From the NCBI GenBank assembly GCA_003134765.1, contig PLCM01000040.1, forward strand, positions 43,228-107,227: DNA of 64,000 nucleotides, written 5' to 3'. The notes below the pieces were generated by a model. The model did not search any database and had not been told where the DNA came from. It saw only the letters and a list, made by a program, of their open reading frames with translations. The position numbers were made by a program, and so were the translations under genes. Each line of letters starts with the position of its first letter. The stretch's first letter is position 1. This document shows positions 34,901-42,963 of the stretch, one piece after another. The stretch comes from Spartobacteria bacterium (lineage in GTDB: Bacteria; Verrucomicrobiota; Verrucomicrobiia; Chthoniobacterales; UBA10450).

Positions 34901-35838
34901 GTCCGGGGAGCGTCGAGCACGCCGTCGGCCTCGATCGTGAGTCGCTGCACATCGCCCGCCAGGAATTCCGGTGGGCGGCCGAGATAACCGCGCAAGGTAT
35001 CGAGGGAAACGTTTTCGGCGACGAGGCGTAATTTTGTCTTCAGGGATTCCGCGGTTTCACTCAGACCGATGGACCCGGCGACAGTGCCTCCGGCCAGCGA
35101 AGCATCGAGCACCATCTCGAGTCTGCGCCCGGCGATGTGGGACGCATCGAACGCGATCAGGCGAAATTCGTTTTGCTCGTCCAGCTTCAACCCGCTGATC
35201 ACAAGGTTCTTGTTCGTATACGAAGTCTTGGCCGAAATATTTTGCCAGGCGTCGGCGTTCGGGATTTGCAAGATGGCCGCGCGCAAATCACCCGGATTTT
35301 TCGGATCGAGCTCCAGGGCAAAATGTTCGAGGACGAAGTCCGGTTTCTCGGTGGTGGAGCGAACGAGGAGATTGATGTCGGACAGCAGCAAGCGCTCGGG
35401 AAAGACCGGAAACAATTTCAAGCGTTCGTCCGGCGGCGGGATCTTCGGTTTCAAAGAGGCTTTCGCCGGATCCAGGACGATCCGCGCTGTCCGCACCTCC
35501 GCGTTCTTCAGCATTTCGGTGGTGCCGTGACGCATCAAATCCCAGAGGCTGTAATCCGCCCGGAGATAATCGATGTCGATCGACTCCACGATTGTCGGCC
35601 CTGTCGGTGACACGTGGAGATTTCGAATCACCACACTGGTAAAAATGCTTCCCTCGAGCGTGCAATCGATTTTGAGGTTGGCCTTCGCGGCGGACCGATC
35701 GACAAAGCCGCGGGCAACCCGGAAGAGGATCGGCCGGTGGAAGATCAGGACGAGCGCGAGCAGCGCGAGCAAAGCGCGCGCGATCCACCGTCGCCAGGAG
35801 CGAGGAGGTCGGTTTCGGGCATTGCGGTCTTCATCCAC
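31951..35838 (-). CDS. tamB: TamB-like translocation and assembly module protein
   Basis: TamB-family proteins are anchored in the inner membrane and span the periplasm as a long beta-taco, moving lipids or aiding outer-membrane assembly. The 1295-residue product starts at GTG 35838 and has one N-terminal membrane anchor (about residues 17-40, IARALLALLALVLIF). Long beta-repeat sequence follows. The C-terminal DUF490 region carries RDYTVHVYVYGTSLAPEALFTSEPPLPQEEIISLLATGTTREEL, highly typical of TamB. It is one base upstream of the Omp85 gene, reproducing a tamB-tamA unit. Confidence 0.92.
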   Translation of the reverse strand: MDEDRNARNRPPRSWRRWIARALLALLALVLIFHRPILFRVARGFVDRSAAKANLKIDCTLEGSIFTSVVIRNLHVSPTGPTIVESIDIDYLRADYSLWDLMRHGTTEMLKNAEVRTARIVLDPAKASLKPKIPPPDERLKLFPVFPERLLLSDINLLVRSTTEKPDFVLEHFALELDPKNPGDLRAAILQIPNADAWQNISAKTSYTNKNLVISGLKLDEQNEFRLIAFDASHIAGRRLEMVLDASLAGGTVAGSIGLSETAESLKTKLRLVAENVSLDTLRGYLGRPPEFLAGDVQRLTIEADGVLDAPRTWTGSLQAQINNLQQESLFFDRLTLSATARDGVATVDAGEATNGSNKIGFKGTSELPAHIREFGRAGARFEINAALPELQTLTARFPQPLSGAATVTGTAEITDAVLRADLSFSGGPITYGNAGAAHVSGTVKASRQMPPPNERKMYYADLQSKIHVEMTDVNSGENLFDSVVADLTSDGPNVKVERVVSLRKGNNFTASGSYVLPDDLSQLRTQPATFSVSLGAIELADYWPENSPNRITGPLQISGEVTTTNGKADGQLSVYSSNLKFRGLTIPEVSAQVIISRNIVYLNDFTVELNERDFIAGHGVWSLDKPWHYNGKLSVNVADLARLKPVLVAMGNNNEIGGSLVIDWEGNGDAGNFKNSGTLKLRLEKGRYANLRALSANIDADYSPEGLNVPTIFLGSDKMDFQAILTAKDSTLEISKIQIDQGQAKYASGYVSLPFMWNNLGTVKPLFPSDGKMLVTFQSENLDLKKLFADVGAPPVGTGLINVKLDAQGTLAQVTGRLDVQMRDLHSANYPQLEPATFDLGADLQNNRLSWNGRLQQTKIQPVLITGNIPFDIPKVIEEKRFDEETPLTAKVQMPRSSVNFLRQFLPGITQLDGDLALDVNINGTIAKPALSGSGDITINMARFTNTTLPSLSGFHSRMAFVGDVLRFETFNGDLAGGPFSVSGQVTFPKLTEPTLDFQLKAQSILVARNDTLTARADADLKVVGPLKSATVSGNVALTNSSLLKNVDLIPIGLPGRPAPQPPADRPDFSVPQPPIRDWKFDIAVKTKDPFLIRGNLANGGAIVDLHVTGTGLHPALQGVVRLQNVDATLPFSRLEIASGLLYFDPSDSFNPKIDIQGTSLVRDYTVHVYVYGTSLAPEALFTSEPPLPQEEIISLLATGTTREELMGNNNVLAGRAAMLLVQQLYRKVFKKGEATKSNSVFDKLQVDVGNVDPRTGQQTATARLKLNEQFMLIGDLQVGGDFRGMVKYLIRFK

Positions 35839-35923
35839 GAAGGGGCTAACTTATTTCCACGAGCGAAAAGGGCAACCGGGAGCCCGAGATCCTCAGCTTC
35901 GGTGGCGAAATCACGTGAAGCTT

Positions 35924-35988
35924 CAAGGAGCGGCGGTTTACAAACCGCCGACCTAAAAAAACGGCAATTTGTAAATCGCCGCTCCTTG
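35924..35988. repeat. Palindromic repeat, CAAGGAGCGGCGG family
   Basis: CAAGGAGCGGCGGTTTACAA pairs with TTGTAAATCGCCGCTCCTTG over about 20 bases, with an A-rich centre. The second copy is at 56750-56811. Confidence 0.92.
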
Positions 35989-36034
35989 TTTGCTTGCTCG
36001 CATTGCGACGCATGGCGATGCTTCCCGCTCGCGC

Positions 36035-36706
36035 ATGAATCCGGAGAAGCTTTTCGATTACATTGAGGGAAATCTTCCCCCGGTCGAGCGCGCCCAGATC
36101 GAGGAACAACTCGCAATGGACCCGCAACTCCAGCGCGAGCTGGCGATCGCCCGCGAGATGCATCGGCGGTCCCGCGGCTCGCGCGAGGTTCTGGTCGAAG
36201 ATCCGGATATTCCGCTGCCGGCAAAACCCCTTGGCCGGCGCCTCGTCACCGCCTTCGCTGCCCTGGTTCTGCTCAACGTTCTCGTCGGGATTGCCTTCAT
36301 CATCGGGAAAAAGAACGGCACCGGCGAATTGCGTGTCCGTGAGGCCGAGACCCGACAGCAATTGGCTGCTTCCCTTCAGAAAACGGCGGAGACATCGATG
36401 CCCTTGCCCACGATCGGCGACGAGATTCACTTGCCCGCCCCGCCCGGCGAAAGGGAGAGAATCACCGGCAACATTATCTTGCTCGCGCAACAATGCGGCG
36501 GCACGGCCGCGAAAGCGCCACCCGACGAAAAAGGCGTTACCGTTGTTGTCGATTTGCCTTCGCTCCGCGCCGACGAATTTCGCCGGGCGGTCGCGCCCAT
36601 GGCTCCCGCCGATTACTCACCGACACCCGAGCCTTCGCCATCCGCTGAAAAACGCACAATTCTGCAGGTCCGAATCGGCGATCCTCTCGCCTCCCCCACT
36701 CCGTGA
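36035..36706 (+). CDS. Membrane-anchored anti-sigma-like protein, unknown function
   Basis: The 223-residue protein starts MNPEKLFDYIEGNLPPVERAQIEEQL, like the helical sigma-binding part of anti-sigma factors but without zinc ligands. One membrane helix lies at about residues 68-88 (LVTAFAALVLLNVLVGIAFII). The outer part is partly coiled, Pro-rich and ends SPTP. No sigma factor gene is adjacent. The next gene begins 12 bases after the stop, so they may be cotranscribed. Confidence 0.65.
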   Translation: MNPEKLFDYIEGNLPPVERAQIEEQLAMDPQLQRELAIAREMHRRSRGSREVLVEDPDIPLPAKPLGRRLVTAFAALVLLNVLVGIAFIIGKKNGTGELRVREAETRQQLAASLQKTAETSMPLPTIGDEIHLPAPPGERERITGNIILLAQQCGGTAAKAPPDEKGVTVVVDLPSLRADEFRRAVAPMAPADYSPTPEPSPSAEKRTILQVRIGDPLASPTP

Positions 36707-36718
36707 GTGCAAGCGTTA

Positions 36719-37426
36719 ATGATTGCGATCACCTTTGCATTGCCCGCGGAGAGTTCCGATTTTGTTCGACTCCTTGAGAAGCCGCACGTGGTTTCGCGGG
36801 AAGGGATCGAGAACACTCGCGGCCGGCTACACGGCAAATCTGTCGCGGTGATCCACACGGGCGTCGGGAAAAAAGCCTGCCGCGAACGGATGGAGGTGGT
36901 TCTTCGCCGGGAGCGATTTCAATATCTGATCAGCGCAGGCTTCGCGGGGGCGCTCGAGAAAGAGCTTCGCGTGGGTCACTTGCTTGTCGCCGACAATTTT
37001 TCGAGCCCGGGATTGCTCGGCTCCCCTCAGCTCGTTCTGGCCGACGAGGGAACATTTTTCGGGAAGCTGTTGACGGTGCCGCGAATGATCGAATTGAGCG
37101 CCGAGCGGGCCGATCTCAACACGAAGACCGGCGCAGCCGCGGTCGACATGGAAACGGAATTTATCGCCGAGATTTGCGGGGCGCACGATCTGCCGATGCT
37201 TTCGTTGCGCGCAATCAGCGACACGCCGACAGAACCATTCCCCGCGCCTCCCCACGTCCTGTTCGATGTCGCGGAACAAAAAACGAAATTCGCCCGGCTC
37301 GGGGCTTACCTGCTGACGCATCCCGGCGCATTCGCGCGGCTCAATGCGTTTCGGGGCCGGGTGACGGTCGCGCGCCGGGCTCTCGCTGACGCTCTGGGAC
37401 AGATTCTGCGCGCAGATCTTCTGTAG
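36719..37426 (+). CDS. Nucleoside phosphorylase/nucleosidase superfamily protein
   Basis: The 235-residue protein resembles MTA/SAH nucleosidase and hopanoid-pathway phosphorylases. It has MIAITFALPAE at the start, HTGVGKKAC (phosphate/ribose loop), LISAGFAGAL, AVDMETEFIAEIC (Met-Glu ribose contact) and LRAISDT (base-binding Asp). The ATG at 36719 is preferred to a GTG at 36707. The exact nucleoside is not decided by sequence. Its CTG TAG end is the left tip of a repeat. Confidence 0.8.
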   Translation: MIAITFALPAESSDFVRLLEKPHVVSREGIENTRGRLHGKSVAVIHTGVGKKACRERMEVVLRRERFQYLISAGFAGALEKELRVGHLLVADNFSSPGLLGSPQLVLADEGTFFGKLLTVPRMIELSAERADLNTKTGAAAVDMETEFIAEICGAHDLPMLSLRAISDTPTEPFPAPPHVLFDVAEQKTKFARLGAYLLTHPGAFARLNAFRGRVTVARRALADALGQILRADLL

Positions 37427-37540
37427 CCGCTTCGCTGCCTGGCCCGCCGGAGCCTGGCGAAGGAGGGTGCGAAGCGCAATTTGGGCGGGCCCGGAGAAAC
37501 GAAAGCCGATCAGACGCTGCGCACCGCGAAGCGGCTACAG
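37421..37540. repeat. Palindrome supplying stop codons to both flanking genes (CTGTAG family)
   Basis: CTGTAGCCGCTTCGC pairs with GCGAAGCGGCTACAG at the far end. The left CTGTAG ends the plus-strand phosphorylase gene and the right CTACAG (CTGTAG on the minus strand) ends the CDF gene. Inner arms CGGGCC and GGCCCG-like sequence give a long hairpin. Confidence 0.88.
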
Positions 37541-38443
37541 GGCTGGTTCTACATGCACGAGGACATCAGCGATCCGTCGATCGCTCCGCTTGATCGCGTC
37601 CTTGACCTGATGCGCGATGGCGTGGCCATCGCGAACCGCGATTCCTCCATCCACACCAATATGGAGATCGACGTAGAACGAGATGCCCATTTTGCGGACC
37701 AGACATTTCTCGACGTTCAGGACGCCGGGGACCGAGACGGCCGCGCGTTGAATTGTCGCCACAATTTCGCCGCGTGGTGCCGTGTCCAGCATCTCGTGCA
37801 ACGCGGGAAAGAGAAGCCGATATCCATTTGCCGCGATGACCGCACACGCGAAGAGCGCGGCCCAGTCATCAGCGCTCTGCCATTTTTCGCCACCAATGAG
37901 TGCGATTGAAATTCCAATGAAGGCCGCGGTGGAAGTAAAAGCGTCGGCTCGGTGGTGCCACGCGTCGGTCTGGACAGCGGTGCTCTCCACGTTTTTCCCG
38001 AGACGGATCACGGAGCGGTACAAAAATTCCTTCACCACGATGACAACGATGAGCACGACGAGCGTGAAGGGAGCCGGCCCGTGGTGCGGCAGGAAAATTT
38101 CGCGCACGCTTTGGATGGCGAGCCCGATCGCGGCGATGATAACGCCGATCGCCACGATTCCGGCCGCCAGCGGTTCGGCTTTGCCGTGGCCATAGGGGTG
38201 GGTTGCGTCCGGAGGGCGCGAAGCAAACTTGAGTCCCCCCCAGATCACAGCGGAGCCGGCGATATCCAGCGCGGACTCGATTCCGTCGGCAATCAGGACA
38301 TAGGAATTGCCGACCAGGCCCGCGACAATTTTCGCCGCCGCCAGGACGACGTTTACGATCATGCCGGCAAGCGCGACGCGAGCGCCGGTTTGCATATTGC
38401 TCGCGGGATCGTTGGCTATAGGCTGAACTCGCTGCGCCACCAT
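37535..38443 (-). CDS. Cation diffusion facilitator (CDF) metal transporter
   Basis: CDF proteins export Zn, Fe, Mn or Co from the cytoplasm. The 302-residue protein has about six membrane helices. Metal-site motifs are in helix 2 (DGIESALD) and helix 5 (HHRADAFTS, HxxxD). The cytoplasmic C-terminal domain is GVLNVEKCLVRKMGISFYVDLHIGVDG, ending HVEPAL. An internal ATG at 38395 is the alternative start. The 38443 ATG has AAAGG about ten bases upstream and shares the sequence CATG with the divergent gene's start. The metal is not predictable. Confidence 0.9.
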   Translation of the reverse strand: MVAQRVQPIANDPASNMQTGARVALAGMIVNVVLAAAKIVAGLVGNSYVLIADGIESALDIAGSAVIWGGLKFASRPPDATHPYGHGKAEPLAAGIVAIGVIIAAIGLAIQSVREIFLPHHGPAPFTLVVLIVVIVVKEFLYRSVIRLGKNVESTAVQTDAWHHRADAFTSTAAFIGISIALIGGEKWQSADDWAALFACAVIAANGYRLLFPALHEMLDTAPRGEIVATIQRAAVSVPGVLNVEKCLVRKMGISFYVDLHIGVDGGIAVRDGHAIAHQVKDAIKRSDRRIADVLVHVEPAL

Positions 38444-39431
38444 GCGAAAAACCTTTAAGGCCGCGATCTACGAAACGCACGGAAATCCCGCGGAGGTTTT
38501 GGACATTGTCGAATATCCCTGGCCGGAAGCGGGGCCGGGTGAGGTGGTGGTGAAAATGTCCGCGGCACCGATCAATCCGGCAGACCTGAATTCGATCGAA
38601 GGAAAATATCCGATCAAAGCGTCTCTGCCTGCAACGCCGGGAATGGAAGGCGCAGGGGTAGTGATGGAAGTCGGCCCGGATGTGCGGGGATTGTCGGTCG
38701 GGACGCAGGTAATTTTGCCCCACAGTTTTGGGACCTGGCGGGAGGTCGCGGTGATCGCGGCTGACAAGCTGGTCGTCGCGCCGAGCGAGATCGAGCCGAT
38801 TCAGGCGGCCATGTTGAAGGTCAATCCGATCACCGCGTGGCGTATGCTGCACGATTTCGTATCATTGCGGCCGGGCGACTGGCTGATTCAGAACGCCGCG
38901 AATTCAGGGGCCGGACAATGCGTGATCCAGATCGCGCGGGAGTTGGGATATCGCACGGTCAACGTCGTTCGGCGGGTCGAGCTTGTGGAAGAACTGCGCT
39001 CGTTAGGCGGCGATGTCGTGCTGGTGGATGGCGAGAATCTTCGCGATGAAGTTGCGGCCGCCACGCAACGCGCACCCATCTGCCTGGCCTTGAATGCAGT
39101 CGGCGGTGAAAACGCGCTGCGTGTCGCGAAGTGTCTCGCCTCGGATGGCACGATGGTCACCTACGGCGCGATGAGTTTGGAGCCGCTGTGCGTTCCGAAC
39201 GGCATGTTCATTTTCAAAAACCTGCGGTTTACCGGGTTTTGGGTGAACAAGTGGTACGATGGAGCGTCGCCAAGTCAGCGCGCCGAAACCTTCGTCCCCA
39301 TTTTCGACATGGCGAAGCGAGGCCTGTTGAAAACCAGGGTGGAAAGAGCCTATCCGCTGACCGAAGCGAAAGCCGCGATCGTCCACGCCTCGCAAAACGA
39401 ACGCGGCGGAAAAATCGTCTTCACGATGTAA
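38442..39431 (+). CDS. MECR-like 2-enoyl thioester reductase / quinone oxidoreductase family
   Basis: The 329-residue zinc-free medium-chain reductase has an N-terminal GroES-like fold (PINPADLNSIEGKYP, LPATPGMEGAGVV) and a Rossmann domain (QNAANSGAGQCVIQIARELGY). The last motif and the NxxxxxVG spacing are characteristic of mitochondrial-type enoyl-ACP/CoA reductases (MECR/Etr1) that use NADPH. The likely job is the final reduction in fatty acid synthesis or enoyl-CoA reduction. Its ATG overlaps the divergent CDF ATG in CATG. Confidence 0.82.
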   Translation: MRKTFKAAIYETHGNPAEVLDIVEYPWPEAGPGEVVVKMSAAPINPADLNSIEGKYPIKASLPATPGMEGAGVVMEVGPDVRGLSVGTQVILPHSFGTWREVAVIAADKLVVAPSEIEPIQAAMLKVNPITAWRMLHDFVSLRPGDWLIQNAANSGAGQCVIQIARELGYRTVNVVRRVELVEELRSLGGDVVLVDGENLRDEVAAATQRAPICLALNAVGGENALRVAKCLASDGTMVTYGAMSLEPLCVPNGMFIFKNLRFTGFWVNKWYDGASPSQRAETFVPIFDMAKRGLLKTRVERAYPLTEAKAAIVHASQNERGGKIVFTM

Positions 39432-39459
39432 ATCGCTGGAGCCGCGTGGGATTAGGCGT

Positions 39460-39933
39460 CTACTGCTGCTGCTGCGCCGGTTCCTTCTTCGGCTGGCGCT
39501 TGAGCAGCGTGATCTGCTTGATCCGGGCGGAATCGGAAGGACTCCAAGTCGCCACCTCGGGATCGTCCTTGAAAGCGTTGTGGACCAACCGGCGCTCGTA
39601 GGAATTCATCGGCTCGAGCTGCAGGGAGCGTCCGGAAATGCGAACGCGTTCCGCCAGCTCCCGCACTCGTTGCACGATCCGGTCTTCGCGCATCGAGCGA
39701 TAATGCTCGCAGTCGACAATCACTTTCGGTGCAGCCTTGTCCTTCGATTGGATGAGGCGGTTGAGCAGGAACTGGATCGCCTCAAGAGTCTCGCCGTCGC
39801 GGCCGATGAGGGTGTGGCTTTCCTCCATGTAAATTTGCAGCGTCGGATTGCCGCCTTCGCTTTGGGTCTCATCGATCTGCACCACGAAACCGAGGTAGCC
39901 GAGGATGGTGTCGAGTAATTCCTTCGGCGTCAT
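39460..39933 (-). CDS. khpB: Jag/KhpB-type RNA-binding protein (KH and R3H)
   Basis: The 157-residue protein has a KH domain (about residues 30-75, with the GRDGETL loop) and an R3H domain (about 78-140, NSYERRLVHNAFKDDPEVATWS). It begins with MTPKELLDTILGYLGF, a short Jag-N-like segment. KhpB proteins bind RNA and are linked to cell elongation. It overlaps the yidC stop by four bases (ATGA), the standard rnpA-yidD-yidC-jag order. A Gln-rich tail (QQQQ) ends the protein. Confidence 0.92.
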   Translation of the reverse strand: MTPKELLDTILGYLGFVVQIDETQSEGGNPTLQIYMEESHTLIGRDGETLEAIQFLLNRLIQSKDKAAPKVIVDCEHYRSMREDRIVQRVRELAERVRISGRSLQLEPMNSYERRLVHNAFKDDPEVATWSPSDSARIKQITLLKRQPKKEPAQQQQ

Positions 39934-41708
39934 GATCGTCCTTTACGCGGGCGCTTCCCTGCCGGCGCAGCTTTTTCGAGCACCGGCACGGGCTGCCGCC
40001 GGTTCTGATAGAGCTGCAGAATCGTGAACAGGTTCTGCGTCGTGTAATATAATGCCAGCGCCGCCGCGAAATTGTAGCAGAAAAATAAAAAGATCAGCGG
40101 CATGAACATCATCACCTTTTGCTGGGTGGAATCGCCCGTCTTCGGCGTCATCCGCATGAGCCACAGATTGGTTGCGCCCATGATCAGGGGCAGAATGTTG
40201 ATGGGCAATCCGGTGCCGTTCCCGATAATTGGGATCCAACCCAGGCCCGGGATGGTCACGAGCGTGTCGGGCTGCGAAAGATCGTGCACCCAGAGGAAGG
40301 ATGCGTTCCGCAATTCCGCCGCCTGCCCGAGCATGCTGAACAAGCCGAAGAAGATCGGGATCTGAATCATCATCGGGAGACAGCCCCCCACCGGGTTCAC
40401 CCCGTGCTCCTTGTAGAGCTTCATGACCTCCTGATTCATCCGGGTCGGGTCGTCCTTATATTTTTCCTTCAACTCCTGCATTCTCGGCGCGAGCGCCGAC
40501 ATCTTGCGCATCGACTTGTTCGCCTTGTTTTGGAGCGGCCAGAGGACGCCTTTGACCACGGCGGTCAGGAGCACGATTGAGAACCCGTAATTGCCGATCC
40601 AGCTGTGGATCAGGTTCATGAAGTTGAGCAGAAATTGGCTGACCAGTTTCCACATGCCGAAATTCATGATCTCGGCTTCGCTGTGCTCGAGTTTCGCCAG
40701 GCGGTTATAGAGTTTCGGGCCGGTGTAAAGTTGGAAGCGCAGCGAGGCGGTTTGGCCGGGCTGCACCTGGAACCCCGGCATGCCCATTGCGCCCTCCAGG
40801 CCCAGCAGGTTCGGGCCGTCCGCCTGCTTGATGTCGAAAGGCCGGGCCCAAAGTTCAACGACTTTGGCGTTGAGTGGCGTGATCAGGTCGGTAAAAAACT
40901 GGTTCGTCATTCCGGCCCACTGCGCGTTGTTCGTCTTTTCGCGATAGAAGGGCTGGGCTGCCCGTTTCTGGACACCGATCAGGGGATAGTTCTGCGCGGC
41001 GAACCAGTTGACGTCGATCCCGTTCGCTTTTCCATCCAGGCACCAGGCGAGCCGGGTGTAGGACGACATGTCCTTGGGATGGATGGGACGGGTCGAACCG
41101 AGCGTGATGAAATAACCGGCGTTGTTATACGGCTGGGCGCCATCGTTTCGGAAATCGACGTCCATTTCCGCCACAAAATTGTCCTTCTTTTCCGTGGCCG
41201 GGAGGAAGAAGAACCGTTTCCGGACATTCACCCCATCCGGGGTTTTGCGCTCGAACGCGACGCTGTCATCCGCTTCCTTTGCGATGGAGAATTCGGGTAA
41301 GGCGGGGGCATCCGGTTGCTCGACGATCGCGCCGATCGGAATGCGATCGGGCCCATTCAGGACGACACGGTTTCCTTTCTCGCTCGTGTGATTGAGCAGC
41401 ACCGCTTCCGTGATTGCGCCGCCGCGATTCGTCAGGTGAAACTCCACATCGCCGTTTGTCAGGGTCTCCGACTTCTCGGCAAACGTGGGGGCCGATTCCA
41501 TGGGGGCCGGTGTCGGTGACGTCGCGGCGACCGGCGCGGCCGAAACGCTCGGTGAAGCCGTAGCGTTCGGTGAACTACTTGCGGTGGCGGCCGGTGATGG
41601 CGTGACGACGACGGCTGGCGGCGGTCGCAAATGCGTGGCGGTGTAAGCGTACCAAGCAATCAACCCGATGACACAAAGCGTAATGGCGGTCCATGCTTGT
41701 CGATCCAT
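39930..41708 (-). CDS. yidC: YidC membrane protein insertase
   Basis: YidC inserts and folds inner-membrane proteins, alone or with SecYEG. The 592-residue product has an N-terminal membrane anchor, a Ser/Ala/Pro-rich linker and a large periplasmic P1 domain (about residues 75-340). The 60KD_IMP core follows (GNYGFSIVLLTAVVKGVLWPLQNKANKSMRKM, VNPVGGCLPMMIQIPIFFGLF), with five membrane helices in total and a basic tail KRPRKGRS. The long periplasmic domain is the Gram-negative type. Confidence 0.97.
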   Translation of the reverse strand: MDRQAWTAITLCVIGLIAWYAYTATHLRPPPAVVVTPSPAATASSSPNATASPSVSAAPVAATSPTPAPMESAPTFAEKSETLTNGDVEFHLTNRGGAITEAVLLNHTSEKGNRVVLNGPDRIPIGAIVEQPDAPALPEFSIAKEADDSVAFERKTPDGVNVRKRFFFLPATEKKDNFVAEMDVDFRNDGAQPYNNAGYFITLGSTRPIHPKDMSSYTRLAWCLDGKANGIDVNWFAAQNYPLIGVQKRAAQPFYREKTNNAQWAGMTNQFFTDLITPLNAKVVELWARPFDIKQADGPNLLGLEGAMGMPGFQVQPGQTASLRFQLYTGPKLYNRLAKLEHSEAEIMNFGMWKLVSQFLLNFMNLIHSWIGNYGFSIVLLTAVVKGVLWPLQNKANKSMRKMSALAPRMQELKEKYKDDPTRMNQEVMKLYKEHGVNPVGGCLPMMIQIPIFFGLFSMLGQAAELRNASFLWVHDLSQPDTLVTIPGLGWIPIIGNGTGLPINILPLIMGATNLWLMRMTPKTGDSTQQKVMMFMPLIFLFFCYNFAAALALYYTTQNLFTILQLYQNRRQPVPVLEKAAPAGKRPRKGRS

Positions 41709-41725
41709 AAGCGTTGCCCGCCGGG

Positions 41726-42052
41726 CTATTCACAAACGAGGTGATTGCAATGTGGGAGGGGCCTTTGTGCCCCGGCTTCCGCCCCGCCCAACCCAGGCGA
41801 GACACGCAGGCCTTTCCCTCTTTTCGGCGGCACGGGATCCCCCCCGCGACCGCCCCAGGGATTACAACGGCACAAACGCCAGAGACCGAGCCAGGTTCCC
41901 CGCAGGATCCCGTGCGTCTCCAGCGCCTCGAGAAAATAAGCGGAACACGTCGGCTCAAAGCGGCATCCCGAGCCGGGTCCGCCGAGGAACGACAGCACCG
42001 GCGAAAGCAGCAGTTGGTAACCGCGAATGAACAGACGCGCCAGAAAAAGCAT
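41726..42052 (-). CDS. yidD: YidD membrane protein insertion efficiency factor with extended tail
   Basis: The 108-residue protein has the full YidD core: [37 protein letters not shown] and [15 protein letters not shown]. The ATG at 42052 overlaps the rnpA stop (TGATG); a longer frame to 42094 is not needed. YidD usually ends soon after DPVP. Here about 35 more residues follow, the last part encoded by one arm of the AATGTGGGAGGGGCC repeat family (41749-41775). Confidence 0.92.
   Translation of the reverse strand: MLFLARLFIRGYQLLLSPVLSFLGGPGSGCRFEPTCSAYFLEALETHGILRGTWLGLWRLCRCNPWGGRGGDPVPPKRGKGLRVSPGLGGAEAGAQRPLPHCNHLVCE
41749..41775. repeat. Single arm of the AATGTGGGAGGGGCC repeat family in the yidD 3' end
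   Basis: AATGTGGGAGGGGCCTTTG is shared with the dnaE-internal palindrome at 51797-51889. No full second arm is clear here. Confidence 0.7.
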
Positions 42053-42417
42053 CAGGGCGCTAGAATAGAAGCGCGCTCCGCGAGGTGCAACCACTCATCT
42101 TTCAACTGCTGATAACTGGCGCGCGCGGCCGGCCCCCGCGCCACCAGAACGAGCCAAAGACCTCGTTCCAACCGTGGCTGCGCCGTGCGCACGAGATCAC
42201 GCACCCGGCGCCGCACCCGGTTGCGGATTACTGCGCCGCCAATGTGCTTCGGTGTGACGAACCCGGCGCGGAACGCTTTCTCTTCCTTCACCCTGAGCGC
42301 GCCGAGAACCAGGAGTCGGCCGCGTTGCGTTGTTCCCTGCCCTTTCACCCGGGCAAATTCTGCCGGTAACGTCAGGCGCCTAGTTTTTGGAAACGACAAA
42401 TCATCCGATCCCGACAT
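42052..42417 (-). CDS. rnpA: Ribonuclease P protein component
   Basis: RnpA binds the RNase P RNA and helps process pre-tRNA 5' ends. The 121-residue basic protein has [16 protein letters not shown] at its start and the diagnostic RNR-motif region [19 protein letters not shown]. It heads the rnpA-yidD-yidC-jag run. The usual upstream neighbour rpmH is not found within the next 500 bases. Confidence 0.93.
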   Translation of the reverse strand: MSGSDDLSFPKTRRLTLPAEFARVKGQGTTQRGRLLVLGALRVKEEKAFRAGFVTPKHIGGAVIRNRVRRRVRDLVRTAQPRLERGLWLVLVARGPAARASYQQLKDEWLHLAERASILAP

Positions 42418-42448
42418 GCGCTCACATCATAACACAGCGGCGCTGGAG

Positions 42449-42468
42449 CCGGCACGCCCTCGTGCCGG
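42449..42468. repeat. Perfect 8-bp hairpin
   Basis: CCGGCACG-CCCT-CGTGCCGG lies just upstream of rnpA in the region where rpmH would be expected. Confidence 0.6.
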
Positions 42469-42548
42469 AGGGAAGAGACACCGCAGCGGTTTCACCCAAC
42501 GGACTGAGGGCAGGCCGTCTCCATTGCCGTCGTTTTCGCCCGCACAGC

Positions 42549-42584
42549 AAAAGTCTTCCCACGGAAGGATCCGCGGGAAGACTT
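42549..42584 (-). terminator. Rho-independent terminator of the small lipoprotein gene
   Basis: On the minus strand AAGTCTTCCC and GGGAAGACTT form a 10-bp stem around a GC-rich centre, followed by TTTGC. It is 25 bases past the lipoprotein stop codon. Confidence 0.65.
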
Positions 42585-42608
42585 CGCGAATTGAAACGGG
42601 TTAAATGT

Positions 42609-42845
42609 CTACGGGCTCGGACTTGAAGTCGTCGTCGTCGTGCTTGAGCTCGAATTCGAAGGAGTCGACGCGGTCGTTGTGTTCGTGGTCGTCTCTTTTG
42701 TCTTTTCCTTCACAGTCGAGGCGGGATTTACGACGGTGGTATTATTTTCCGTCTTTTTCTCAGCTGGTGGATTGACGGTTTCCGTCTTTTGCTCGCATGC
42801 TCCGAAAAGCGCGGCACTTGCTAAAATGCAGATTAATTTTTTCAT
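42609..42845 (-). CDS. Small Ser/Thr-rich lipoprotein, unknown function
   Basis: The 78-residue product starts at ATG 42845 (MKKLICILASAALFGAC), giving a textbook lipoprotein signal with Cys17. The rest is low complexity: Lys/Glu-rich, then nearly pure Ser/Thr (positions 35-75), ending SSPSP. A 10-codon upstream extension exists but lacks a signal. It is followed by a good terminator, which supports expression as its own unit. Confidence 0.7.
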   Translation of the reverse strand: MKKLICILASAALFGACEQKTETVNPPAEKKTENNTTVVNPASTVKEKTKETTTNTTTASTPSNSSSSTTTTTSSPSP

Positions 42846-42963
42846 AGTTTGGATTGGTTGCCCTTCTTGGGACAATGGTTGAATCGAAGCGCGGGAAGTT
42901 TTCGGCCTTGCCGAAATGCGAGTTCACTCGTCGTTGCGCAACGACAAAAACGGCGGCCCAGAA

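Noticed and set aside
42418..42963. Possible replication origin near rnpA
   Set aside because: No cluster of DnaA boxes or AT-rich unwinding region was seen, and dnaA and dnaN are absent.
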